Below, one piece after another: positions 43,749-54,758 of a DNA stretch of 64,000 bases. The position numbers and the translations under genes are program-made. The notes below the pieces were generated by a model. That model saw only the letters and a list, made by a program, of their open reading frames with translations, did not search any database and was not told where the DNA came from. Source of the DNA: Micromonospora phaseoli (GTDB taxonomy: Bacteria > Actinomycetota > Actinomycetes > Mycobacteriales > Micromonosporaceae); the NCBI RefSeq assembly GCF_900109115.1, contig NZ_FNYV01000004.1, forward strand, positions 1-64,000, given 5' to 3'. Position 1 is the first letter of the stretch, and the number at the start of each line of letters is the position of its first letter.

Positions 43749-44090
43749 GAGGTTCTCCTTCACGTGGTGGCGGTGAGGAATCGCCGTCGACGAGGCGTCA
43801 ACCTGTCACCGACAAGGCTCGCCCGGACCTACCTCGCATGCCCCCAAGCTCCGACGCAGAGATTAACGCGAAAACGTTGACACAGGCAACTATTCGACGC
43901 CCCGATGCGCTCTTTTCTATTGTCGAGTATCAATGTGACGGACCGGGCGAGCGGTTGCTGGGCGCGGACGGCCATCGAGTCTCGCGGCCCTTCCTCCTAC
44001 CTCGGGAGGAGGTGTGGCTACGACCGGCGGCCGCAGGTGGGGCTTGCGGTCGGGCGCGGTCGACGGGCCGGCCCAGAAGCATCTACAGGC
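43749..44090. other. Divergent intergenic region with LacI-type site
   Basis: About 340 bp before two divergent genes. Apart from the near-palindrome at 43863-43880 I see no gene; the open frame on the plus strand is a poor extension of the membrane-protein gene. Confidence 0.4.
43863..43880. promoter_or_regulatory. LacI-family-like operator
   Basis: TTAACGCGAAAACGTTGA is an 18-bp near-palindrome (AACG-N6-CGTT with one mismatch outside), 115 bp upstream of the esterase start. Even-length sites of this kind are bound by LacI-type regulators of polysaccharide-degrading genes. Confidence 0.45.
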
Positions 44091-45098
44091 ATGACTACCA
44101 ACCTTCCTCGGCGGGCCCACTGGCACCGCCCGCTGCTGGTGTTCGTCTCGGCGATGGCGGTGCTCGCCGTCGTCAGCGCGGTCGGCATCGTCGCCGATCA
44201 GCGGGTCCTGACAGGTGTGCCGATCTGGCTCAAGCCGTTCAAGTTCTCGGTGTCCTTCGTGTTGTACGGCCTCACCCTCGCCTGGCTGCTCACCCTGCTG
44301 CGCCGCCGCAGCCGGATCGCGGAGTGGGCGGCCACCGTCGTGGTCGCCATGGGGACGGTGGAGATGGCCATCATCGTCGGACAGGTGCTGCGCGGCACGG
44401 CCAGCCACTACAACGAGACCAGCCCGCTGAACGCGACGCTGTGGCTGCTGATGGGTGCGGCGATCATGGTGCTCTTCGCCGCGCACCTCGTCATCGGCAT
44501 CGTGGTGCTGCGCCAGCCGATCGCCGACCGGGCCGCCCGGTACGCGGTCAGCCTGGGAATCGGCCTGGCCCTGCTCGGCATGCTGGTGGCGATACCGATG
44601 ACGCTGCCCGGCCAGGCGCCCGCCGTCGAGGGGATCGCCGGGGCGCACAGCGTAGGGGTAAGCGACGGCGGCCCAGGGCTGCCGCTGGTCGGCTGGAGCA
44701 CCACCGGCGGGGATCTGCGGATCGGGCACTTCGTCGGGCTGCACGCCCTGCAGGTGCTGCCGATCCTGGCGCTCCTGCTGAGCCGGTTCTCCGGCGGCCG
44801 GCTGGACGAGCGCACCCGGGCGCGGCTGCTGGTCGTCGCGGGCGCCGCGTACGGGGCATTCACGCTCCTGCTCACCTGGCAGGCGCTGCGCGGGCAGCCG
44901 TTGCTGCGCCCGGACGCGCTCACCCTGGCCGCCACGGCGGCGCTGGTGGCCGCGACCGCGACCGCGACCCTCACGGTGCTGCGCCGGCACCGCCGCTTGG
45001 CGACCGCGCCGAACACTGCGACCGCGCCCGGCATGGCGACCGCGCCGAACACGACTATGGTGCCGGGCACGGTGGACCACTCGGAGGTGACGGGATGA
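44091..45098 (+). CDS. Multi-spanning membrane protein of unknown function
   Basis: A 335-aa protein with about seven or eight TM helices (first near residue 15-35, last near 275-290). The C-terminus carries near repeats of T-A-P-N-T-A/M (TAPNTATAPGMATAPNT). A conserved HFVGLHALQVLP in the sixth helix and an N-terminal Trp-Leu-Lys-Pro motif may bind a ligand. Only a weak AGG precedes the ATG. Its stop overlaps the ABA4-like gene (ATGA), implying joint function. Confidence 0.65.
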   Translation: MTTNLPRRAHWHRPLLVFVSAMAVLAVVSAVGIVADQRVLTGVPIWLKPFKFSVSFVLYGLTLAWLLTLLRRRSRIAEWAATVVVAMGTVEMAIIVGQVLRGTASHYNETSPLNATLWLLMGAAIMVLFAAHLVIGIVVLRQPIADRAARYAVSLGIGLALLGMLVAIPMTLPGQAPAVEGIAGAHSVGVSDGGPGLPLVGWSTTGGDLRIGHFVGLHALQVLPILALLLSRFSGGRLDERTRARLLVVAGAAYGAFTLLLTWQALRGQPLLRPDALTLAATAALVAATATATLTVLRRHRRLATAPNTATAPGMATAPNTTMVPGTVDHSEVTG

Positions 45099-45550
45099 AC
45101 GCCACGTTGTTCACGCTGACGTTCGCGGTGGCCGCCCCCTTCTGGGCGATGATGATCCTGCTGCCGAAGTGGTCGGTGACCGCCCGGATCATCCGGTCGC
45201 CGCTGATCGTGCTGCCCGCCGTGACGATCTACGCCATCCTGGTGCTCCCGGCGCTCGGAGAGGTGCTGCCGGCAGTGGCCTCCCCCACTCTGGACGCCGT
45301 GCGGGACCTGCTGGGCACCGACGACGGCGCGGCGGCAGCCTGGGCGCACATGATCGCGTTCGACCTGTTCGTCGGCCGGTGGGCGTGGCTCGACAGCCGG
45401 GAGCGGAAGGTGCCGTCGCTGGTCATGGCGCCGGTGCTGGTGCTGACGATCCTGCTCGGGCCGCTCGGCCTGGCCGCCTACCTGGCGGTGCGGCCCAGGT
45501 GGGGCCGGTCATCGGCCACTCGTGGCACCGACCCGCAGCGCCTAGGCTGA
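45095..45550 (+). CDS. ABA4-like (DUF4281) membrane protein
   Basis: A 151-aa protein with four TM helices and the ABA4-type features: APFWAMMILLP, HMIAFDLFVGRWAWLDSRERK and LGPLGLAAYLAVR. In plants ABA4 acts in neoxanthin formation; bacterial relatives are of unknown role. GGAGG is 5 bases before the ATG. It overlaps the upstream gene by 4 bp and is followed by a two-component system 5 bp later. Confidence 0.82.
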   Translation: MNATLFTLTFAVAAPFWAMMILLPKWSVTARIIRSPLIVLPAVTIYAILVLPALGEVLPAVASPTLDAVRDLLGTDDGAAAAWAHMIAFDLFVGRWAWLDSRERKVPSLVMAPVLVLTILLGPLGLAAYLAVRPRWGRSSATRGTDPQRLG

Positions 45551-45555
45551 CTGCC

Positions 45556-46728
45556 GTGAGCTGGGTGGGACGGCTGTTCGACGCGCGCGACACCCTCGTG
45601 CGGATGGGGCTGGTCGTGCTCGCCGGCATCGGGTATCTGATCTTCGGTGCTCCGGTCACGCCGACGACCACACAGTGGATCCTCGCGGTGCTCGCCTTCG
45701 CCGTCGGGCTGGCGTTCCACCACCGGACGTTGGTCAACCTGGTGGCCCAGACCGCGCTGCTGGCGGCCGCCATCTGCCTGATCGACGACTTCATGATCAA
45801 TCAGGTCGGCGCCAGTTGGGCTCTGCTCGAGTTGACCATACGGGCGCGCGGTACCCGGACCATCTGGCTGGCCGCCGGGCTACTGGCCGCGGTCGACCTG
45901 ACCGACTCGATCGGCGACCCGCTCCCGCGCTTCCTCTCCGGTGTGTTCGGGCTGCTGATCGAGGTCGGCATCCCGCTGCTGCTGGGACTGGTCATCCGGA
46001 CCACCCGGGAACTCGGCCAGCAGGCGTACCAACGGGCGGCGGAGGAGCAGCGTCGACGCGAGTCGGAGAGCCGTGCCGCGCGGGCCGACGAACGCAGCGC
46101 CATCGCCCGCGAGTTGCACGACGTGGTCGCGCATCACGTGGCGTCGATGGTGCTGCGGGTCGGTGTGGCCCGGCACGTGCTGACCGACCTGGATCCCCGG
46201 GTCGGCGCGGTCTTCGACGACGTGCACACCACCGGCAGCGCGGCACTGGCCGACCTGCGCCGGCTGGTCGCGGTGCTGCGCGACCCCGACGGCGTACGCG
46301 GCGACGCGGCGCTGACCGCGATCGAACCGTCGGCGCTGCCGGCCGCCCTCGGCGCGGCGATCGACCGGGCCCGCCAGGCCGGCGTCACCGTGGAGGCCGA
46401 CATCGACCCGGCGGTCGGCTCGCTCGACGCGGTGCGAGGGCTGGCGGTGTTGCGCCTCACCCAGGAGTCACTGACCAACGTGGCCAAGCACGCCGGCACA
46501 TCCAGCGTGGCACGGTTGTCGGTCGGCGTGGTCGACGGGGCCGTGCACTGGGAGGTCGTCGACGACGGGCACGGCCGGGTGCCGGCGACGCTGCCGGCCG
46601 GCGGCGGTCACGGCATCACCGGGATGCGCGAGCGGGTCGAGGTGCTCGGCGGCCGGTTGGCGGCCGGCCCCGACGGCACAGGTTGGCGGGTGGGTACCGT
46701 CCTGCCGGCACCGGCGGAGCCGGCATGA
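45556..46728 (+). CDS. Sensor histidine kinase (DesK/NarX type)
   Basis: A 390-aa kinase with about four TM helices in the first 165 residues, a dimerisation helix with the H-box SAIARELHDVVAHHVASMVL, and the ATP domain with RLTQESLTNVAKHAG, DDGHG and GHGITGMRERVE. The GTG start gives MSWVGRL. Its stop overlaps the response regulator start (ATGA). The ligand is not known; position after membrane proteins suggests they share a signal. Confidence 0.9.
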   Translation: MSWVGRLFDARDTLVRMGLVVLAGIGYLIFGAPVTPTTTQWILAVLAFAVGLAFHHRTLVNLVAQTALLAAAICLIDDFMINQVGASWALLELTIRARGTRTIWLAAGLLAAVDLTDSIGDPLPRFLSGVFGLLIEVGIPLLLGLVIRTTRELGQQAYQRAAEEQRRRESESRAARADERSAIARELHDVVAHHVASMVLRVGVARHVLTDLDPRVGAVFDDVHTTGSAALADLRRLVAVLRDPDGVRGDAALTAIEPSALPAALGAAIDRARQAGVTVEADIDPAVGSLDAVRGLAVLRLTQESLTNVAKHAGTSSVARLSVGVVDGAVHWEVVDDGHGRVPATLPAGGGHGITGMRERVEVLGGRLAAGPDGTGWRVGTVLPAPAEPA

Positions 46729-47351
46729 TCCGGGTCCTGCTGGTCGACGACCAGCACCTCATCCGTGCCGGGTTGCGCATGCTCTGCGAGGCCCAGCCCG
46801 ACATCGAGGTCGTCGGCGAGGCCGACAACGGTCGGGACGCGATCTCCCTCGCCGCTCGGCTGGTGCCCGACGTGGTGGTGATGGACCTGCGCATGCCGGG
46901 CGTCGACGGAATCTCCGCGACCAGCCGCATCCTCGCCGACCGGCCCGGCACCCGCGTGCTGGTGCTGACCACCTTCGGCGACGACGACCACCTCTATCCC
47001 GCGCTGACCGCCGGCGCCTGTGGCTTCCTGCTCAAGGACGCGCCACCCGCCGACCTGCTGGACGGCGTACGCCGGGCCGCCGCCGGCGACAGCCCGTTCA
47101 GCCAGGAGGTGCTGAGCCGCCTGGTGCACCGCGCGATGCACGCCCGCACCGGGACGCCCCCACCGGTCGACGGGCTGACCACCCGCGAGCGGCAGGTGCT
47201 GGACCTCATCGCCGAGGGTCTGTCCAACGCCGAAATCGCCGAGCGGCTGCACATCGGCGTGACCACGGTGAAGACCCACATCACCAGCCTGATGAGCAAG
47301 ACGGGCAGCCCCAACCGGGTGCGCCTGGCCCTGTTCGCGCGCGGCGTGTGA
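46725..47351 (+). CDS. NarL/LuxR-type response regulator
   Basis: A 208-aa response regulator with LLVDDQHLIRAGL, phospho-Asp in VVVMDLRMPGVDG and Lys in GFLLKDAPP. A LuxR HTH follows (LTTRERQVLDLIAEGLSNAEIA). It is translationally coupled to the upstream kinase through the 4-bp overlap. Partner of the kinase at 45556-46728. Confidence 0.92.
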   Translation: MIRVLLVDDQHLIRAGLRMLCEAQPDIEVVGEADNGRDAISLAARLVPDVVVMDLRMPGVDGISATSRILADRPGTRVLVLTTFGDDDHLYPALTAGACGFLLKDAPPADLLDGVRRAAAGDSPFSQEVLSRLVHRAMHARTGTPPPVDGLTTRERQVLDLIAEGLSNAEIAERLHIGVTTVKTHITSLMSKTGSPNRVRLALFARGV

Positions 47352-47367
47352 ACGGGTCGCCGCCGGT

Positions 47368-47670
47368 CTATCCGCCGGCCATCGCGCCGAGGACGATGAA
47401 GGGCTCCTCCCCGGCGACGACCCGCTCGGGCAGGGGGATGTCGGGGGCGGCGTTGGAGAGATCCTCCTCGCAGGCGTAGAAGCGGACGAAGGCGCGGCGC
47501 TCGCCGCTGTGCCGGTCGCGGATGGTGCCGAGCAGCATCGGGTACCTCGCCTCGATGGCGTCCAGCAACCGGCGCTGGGTGGCCGGCCCGGGGCCGGCCA
47601 CCTCGATCCGCACCTCGCCGGTCACCCGGGCGAGGGTCTTCAGGTGAGCCGGGAGGACGACCCGGATCAC
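47368..47670 (-). CDS. MoaD/ThiS-family protein
   Basis: A 100-aa protein beginning [16 protein letters not shown] and ending AMAGG. The size, the EVRIEVAGP strand and the Gly-Gly C-terminus fit a ubiquitin-like sulfur carrier. In actinobacteria this type sits next to a BNR-repeat protein, as here, with a 4-bp overlap. It probably donates thiocarboxylate sulfur to an unknown acceptor. Confidence 0.8.
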   Translation of the reverse strand: MIRVVLPAHLKTLARVTGEVRIEVAGPGPATQRRLLDAIEARYPMLLGTIRDRHSGERRAFVRFYACEEDLSNAAPDIPLPERVVAGEEPFIVLGAMAGG

Positions 47671-48782
47671 GGCAGCACCTGGACTTCCACGGAGAGCACG
47701 GGCGGCAGGTCCCGGACGATCGGCGCCCAGTTGTCGCCGCCGTCAGCGGAGTGGTACACCTGGCCACCGCTGGTGCCGAAGTAGATCCCGCAGGGGTCCA
47801 GTGTGTCGACCGCCATCGCGTCGCGCAGCACGTTGACGTAGCAGTCGGACTGCGGCAGCCCGCTGGTCAGCGGCTCCCACTCGTCTCCACCGGTGCGACT
47901 GCGGTAGACGCGCAGCCGGCCCTCCGGCGGGTAGTGCTCGGAGTCGCTCTTGATCGGCACGACGTAGATGGTCTCCGGCTCGTGGGCGTGCACCGCGATC
48001 GGGAAACCGAAGTCCGACGGCAGGTTGCCGCTGACCTCGCGCCAGTTCGCGCCGGCGTCGTCACTGCGCAGCACGTCCCAGTGCTTCTGCATGAACAGCG
48101 TGTCCGGCCGGGACGGATGCTGGGTGATGTGGTGCACGCAGTGACCGACCTCGGAATCCTGGTCGGGAATCTCCCCCGAACGCAGCCCCTTGTTGATCGG
48201 CAGCCAGCTGGCGCCGGCGTCGTCACTGCGGAAGGCGCCCGCCGCCGAGATGGCGACGTAGATCCGGCCCTGGTGGGCGGGGTCGAGGATGATGGTGTGC
48301 AGGCACAGGCCGCCGGCGCCGGGCTGCCACGACGACCCGCTCGGGTGGGTACGCAGTGCGGTCAGCTCGGTCCACTTGCCACCGCCGTCGGCGGAGACGT
48401 AGAGCGCCGCGTCCTCCGCGCCGGCGTACACGGTGTCGGGGTCGTCGCGGGACGGCTCAAGGTGCCAGATGCGCTTGAACTCCCAGGGCCGTGGGGTGCC
48501 GTCGTACCAGAGGTGATCGCCGACGTCGCCGGCGTAGGCGAAGTCGTTGCCGACCGTGCTCCAGCTGCGGCCACCGTCGTCGGAGCGCTGGATCACCTGG
48601 CCGAACCAGCCGCCGGACTGGGAGACGTAGAGCCGGTCCGGGTCGGCCGGCGACCCGGTGAGGTGGAAGATCTCCCAACCGCCGAAGTGCGGCCCGTCGA
48701 CCGTCCAGTCGTCGCGGCTGCCGTCCGAGGTGAGGAGGAACGCACCCTTGCGTGTCCCCACCAGCACCCGTACACCGGTCAT
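47667..48782 (-). CDS. BNR/Asp-box repeat protein (sialidase/sortilin-like propeller)
   Basis: A 371-aa beta-propeller protein with repeated Asp-box motifs S-x-D-x-G-x-x-W ([40 protein letters not shown]). The fold resembles sialidases and plant photosystem II stability factors, but no sialidase catalytic set is obvious. It has no signal peptide. It lies upstream of and overlaps the MoaD-like gene, suggesting a joint role. Confidence 0.8.
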   Translation of the reverse strand: MTGVRVLVGTRKGAFLLTSDGSRDDWTVDGPHFGGWEIFHLTGSPADPDRLYVSQSGGWFGQVIQRSDDGGRSWSTVGNDFAYAGDVGDHLWYDGTPRPWEFKRIWHLEPSRDDPDTVYAGAEDAALYVSADGGGKWTELTALRTHPSGSSWQPGAGGLCLHTIILDPAHQGRIYVAISAAGAFRSDDAGASWLPINKGLRSGEIPDQDSEVGHCVHHITQHPSRPDTLFMQKHWDVLRSDDAGANWREVSGNLPSDFGFPIAVHAHEPETIYVVPIKSDSEHYPPEGRLRVYRSRTGGDEWEPLTSGLPQSDCYVNVLRDAMAVDTLDPCGIYFGTSGGQVYHSADGGDNWAPIVRDLPPVLSVEVQVLP

Positions 48783-49023
48783 CGTCTTGTCCTCTCGTCG
48801 CCGGCCGGCGGGCGCTCGGTGACGGCGCCGCCACGCCGATGTTCGTCGGTCCCCATCGGTCTACTCCCCCGGTACGACGAATTGGTCACACCGGAACGGA
48901 CAACCACCAACGCCGCCGGTCGGCTCCCCTGACTTCTGTCGGATGTACGTCACACCGGCCCCTCGCGTACATCCCACCGCCGGGCCCCTTGCACAGCGTA
49001 GTGACACCGACCACGATGGGATC

Positions 49024-49449
49024 ATGGTCGATGGATTGATCTTGCATGTCGGGTCCGACGGTCCGGTCACCGACGAGGAGTTGGCCGAGCAGACACGTCA
49101 TCTCAAGGACCACCTGAACCAGCTGCCGGGTGTCGAGGCGACCGAGCTCACCGGGGCGGCCGAGCCGGGCACCCGGGACACCGTCAGCTACCTCTTCGGG
49201 CTGCTCGCCCTCGCGGTCTTCACCGTGCCGACGGTCAAGCGGGCGGCGGCGGACATCCGGCACCTTGCCGAGGTCATCAAGCGCTATCAGGAGCGCAACA
49301 AGGGCAAGCGGCTGCGGATGACCCTTCCGGACGGCACCGAGATCGACGTGCGGGACGTTTCGGAGAAGACCCTGGCCGAGCTGATCAAGTCGGTGTCGGT
49401 ACCCCGGCAGGGCACCGCCGCGATCCCCGAGAAGGTCGACGGTGACTGA
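49024..49449 (+). CDS. EACC1-like effector-associated protein
   Basis: A 141-aa protein: a short beta-rich start (MVDGLILHVGSDGPVTDEEL), a hydrophobic helix (VSYLFGLLALAVFTVPTVK, about residues 54-72) and a C-terminal ferredoxin-like half (RLRMTLPDGTEIDVRDVSEK). This matches the effector-associated constant component 1 (EACC1) that precedes caspase and other effectors in actinobacterial conflict systems. The helix may anchor it at the membrane. The caspase gene starts 12 bp later. ATG at 49024. Confidence 0.75.
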   Translation: MVDGLILHVGSDGPVTDEELAEQTRHLKDHLNQLPGVEATELTGAAEPGTRDTVSYLFGLLALAVFTVPTVKRAAADIRHLAEVIKRYQERNKGKRLRMTLPDGTEIDVRDVSEKTLAELIKSVSVPRQGTAAIPEKVDGD

Positions 49450-49461
49450 CCCGGGCACCCG

Positions 49462-52068
<2,607 letters not shown>

Positions 52069-52143
52069 CCGCCCGGACCGGCCAGGAGCAGGTCGACCGA
52101 CCGCTCCGCCGGCACCGCACGTCCCGTCCGCCACGTCGTCTCG

Positions 52144-52653
52144 TCAGGGCTCGCGGGAGGCCCGCCGCGAGTTGGCGGGCCAGAGGACCGTGGTCGGGAT
52201 GCCGCGCGCCCGGGCCAGGGTCACGGTCCGGTCGGTCGACGCCGCATGGCAGCCCGGCTCGCCGTCCCAGACCGCCAACAGCCGCTGTACGCGCAGCAGC
52301 AGCTCCCGGTTGGCGGCCACGTACGCGGCGGTGCCGGAGGTGCGGTAGCCGGTGTGGATGACCTGGGTCGCCCGATTCAGCAGCTCGTCGAAGTCGGCCC
52401 GGCTCGCCGGCCTGATCGTGTCCCGGTAGTCCCGGGCCGGCAGGATCACCTCGTAGGTGCCGCCGCTGTCCAGGACCGCACGGGCGAAGATCTGGTCGGT
52501 GCCGGCCGCCAGGCAGGTCACGCCGTGCACCGGCCGGTCGCTGGTCCGGCGCAGTTCGACGCGCAGCGCGTCGGCGACCAACCGCTCGGTGGCCGGCGTC
52601 AGGTTGATGTGCCCGGTGACCCCGACGCGCACCGGCACGCGATCAGGCGCCAT
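52144..52653 (-). CDS. SLOG-domain protein
   Basis: A 169-aa Rossmann-like protein with VRVGVTGHINLTPATERLVADAL and GVTCLAAGTDQIFARAVL, the pattern of the SLOG superfamily (TIR/LOG-related nucleotide-binding sensors of conflict systems), ending with TLARARGIPTTVLWP. It may bind or generate a nucleotide signal. It overlaps the TrkA-RyR gene by 11 bp on the same strand, which suggests they act together. Confidence 0.75.
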   Translation of the reverse strand: MAPDRVPVRVGVTGHINLTPATERLVADALRVELRRTSDRPVHGVTCLAAGTDQIFARAVLDSGGTYEVILPARDYRDTIRPASRADFDELLNRATQVIHTGYRTSGTAAYVAANRELLLRVQRLLAVWDGEPGCHAASTDRTVTLARARGIPTTVLWPANSRRASREP

Positions 52654-54445
52654 CGGCCACTCCTTCCCGCTGGGCGGGTACGGCCGGACCGAGCCGGATC
52701 AACTCGAACCCGCTGTCGGACAGTACGTCGGGCAGCGCCCGGATCTCCTCACGGTTCTGCTCCTGAACGGCAGGGGTCAGCTCGTCCCACGGCCGCAGCG
52801 CCGGGTGCCGCCGCCGGACCTCGTCGCGCGGCCTGCCGTACGTCCAACCCTCACCGCGCCGTTCCCGGCACCACCGTTCGTGTTCGAGTCGGGCCAGTTG
52901 GTCGATCCGGTCGTCGATGGCCCGCCCGGCGGCCGAGGCGTCACCGGCGCTGCCGTGTCGGGGCGCCACCACACAGCCCAGCCGCAGCAGCTTGGCGGCG
53001 ATGTCCTGGACATGGCTGCGGTTGGCCCGGCGCAGCGACTCGGGCAGCCGGGACCAGGGCACCATCGCGGGCGCGTCGCCGAGGCCCACCCCGGCGCGCT
53101 GCTGGGCGTGCAGGTACCGGTCGTGGATCTGCTGGGCCAGCCGCTCGGTGAGGTCCTCGGCGATCAGCCGGGCCTCGCAGGCGTGGGTCAGCACCGGGTA
53201 GAGGCGCAGCTTTCCGTGCACCTCGTCGAGCAGGTCGTGGCGGGAGTCGCCGTGGAAGGCGGCGGCCAGCGCCGCCTGCCGGTAGACCGGCACGAATATC
53301 GAACTCTGCGGGCCCCGCCAGAGCGCCGGCGTGTCCAGCGCCATTCGCAGCCCACTTATCTCGTCCGGAGCGCAGATGTAGATCCGGTCGTAGCCACCGG
53401 CGCCGAACTGGTCCAGCCCGATCAGCTCGTCGACGTCCCGATCGTACGCGGCGAGCCGGCAGACCCTGCCCAGGAACGGGTAGCGGGAGGCGGCGAGGGC
53501 GAGTTCGGTACTGGCGTCCGGCGCCACGAGGTCCACCTGCAACGGTCGGCTCGGCCGGCCACCGTCGGTCCGGCCGGCCCGCCAGTGCCGGGCGGTCTCC
53601 ACCAGCAGCGCTCGCCGGAAGCTGCCCCCGCCGGCGATGAGGACCTTCGTCCGCCGGCCGGGAACGGACGGCAACGGGTGGTGCCGGTGCAGCGCGCGGG
53701 CGGCGATGTCGTCGACGTGGAAGTAGTCCAGCCGCAGCCGGCTGGATCCGGCGGCGCCGAGCCGCCGGGCCTGCAGCGACAGGCACATCTCGGGATCGTG
53801 GACCTGGACGTAGACCCGGGACGGGTGCCGCCGGTCCTGGATCAGCCGGTTGGCGGTGTTGGCGATCGCGTGGTTCCGGTCGTCGTCGTCGGTGCAGGCG
53901 TAGATGGTGTGCGCCTTGGGCAGGCCGGCGCCGCGCAGCACCTCGGCGCTGGTGGCGTCCCCGACGACACCGAGGTACCGACGCCGCCGGTACTCCAGCG
54001 GACCGAACGGCTCGGAACGCACCACGACCACCCGTTCACCGTCGGCGTAGAGCCGATCGGCGAGCATGTGGGCGTACTGGGAATCGCCACAGACCACCGC
54101 GTGGCCACTGGCCCGCCGGGCGCGTTGCCGGCGGATCTCGGCGGCCAGCAGCAGCCGGCCCGCCTCGGCAACGGCCGCCAGGGTGAACAGCGGGGCGACG
54201 AACCGGGCGACCTGAAGCTGCCACGGATAGGGGCCCGGGTTCTCGAAGAGTTCGGCGCTGAGCAGGAAGAGCTGCAGGTCGTAGTAGAGGATGTCGTACC
54301 GGTCCCCGATGGCCTCCGGCCGTACCTCCGACAGGCGGTCCAGACCGATGTAGCCGAGGATCAGGGCGAACAGCCCGATCGCCGCGAACACCACCCGCAG
54401 CCACCAGGCGGCGGGGCGGGCCGCACCGGGAACCGGGTGCGTCAT
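52643..54445 (-). CDS. TrkA-N/RyR-domain channel-like protein
   Basis: A 600-aa protein. Two TM helices (about 15-36 and 75-100) frame a possible pore loop. Two TrkA-N-like Rossmann units follow (SGHAVVCGDSQYAHMLADRL; TKVLIAGGGSFRRALLVE). The C-terminus is a RyR domain (LARLEHERWCRERRGEGW, PWDELTPAVQEQNREEIRAL). The first Rossmann glycine motif is degenerate. Such proteins occur in NTP-dependent conflict systems and may open in response to a nucleotide. I used the ATG at 54445 (GGAAG 7 bases upstream). Confidence 0.82.
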   Translation of the reverse strand: MTHPVPGAARPAAWWLRVVFAAIGLFALILGYIGLDRLSEVRPEAIGDRYDILYYDLQLFLLSAELFENPGPYPWQLQVARFVAPLFTLAAVAEAGRLLLAAEIRRQRARRASGHAVVCGDSQYAHMLADRLYADGERVVVVRSEPFGPLEYRRRRYLGVVGDATSAEVLRGAGLPKAHTIYACTDDDDRNHAIANTANRLIQDRRHPSRVYVQVHDPEMCLSLQARRLGAAGSSRLRLDYFHVDDIAARALHRHHPLPSVPGRRTKVLIAGGGSFRRALLVETARHWRAGRTDGGRPSRPLQVDLVAPDASTELALAASRYPFLGRVCRLAAYDRDVDELIGLDQFGAGGYDRIYICAPDEISGLRMALDTPALWRGPQSSIFVPVYRQAALAAAFHGDSRHDLLDEVHGKLRLYPVLTHACEARLIAEDLTERLAQQIHDRYLHAQQRAGVGLGDAPAMVPWSRLPESLRRANRSHVQDIAAKLLRLGCVVAPRHGSAGDASAAGRAIDDRIDQLARLEHERWCRERRGEGWTYGRPRDEVRRRHPALRPWDELTPAVQEQNREEIRALPDVLSDSGFELIRLGPAVPAQREGVADGA

Positions 54446-54758
54446 CAAACGGCTTCCGGGGCCGTCGGACCGAGGGGGTGGACACCCAGCGGGTCGGGCC
54501 GCCTGGGCCGGCGCCGCGGCCACCGGTTTGCGACCATGGGCCATATGCTATGGGACGCGGTCGATCCGACCGGTGCCCGGCGTGCCCGCCGATCGGCCCT
54601 TTTTCGCAGGTGAGACCGATCTGTCGCCTGGTGAGGTCCGCCGCGATGGCTACTGACGGCTACGATTCGAAGACGGCCCGAAGGCGCGGAGGAGCATTGC
54701 CGGCCCGTGCCGTGGGAGTTCCTGGTGCCCAGACCAGAGCTACCGGAGGATCAGAAAG
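54446..54758. other. Divergent region between the RyR and ATPase genes
   Basis: About 310 bp. No gene is supported; a short plus-strand frame starting MPWEFLVPRPELPEDQK at 54707 ends in a shadow of the ATPase and is not accepted. It should contain two divergent promoters, not identifiable by eye. Confidence 0.35.
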
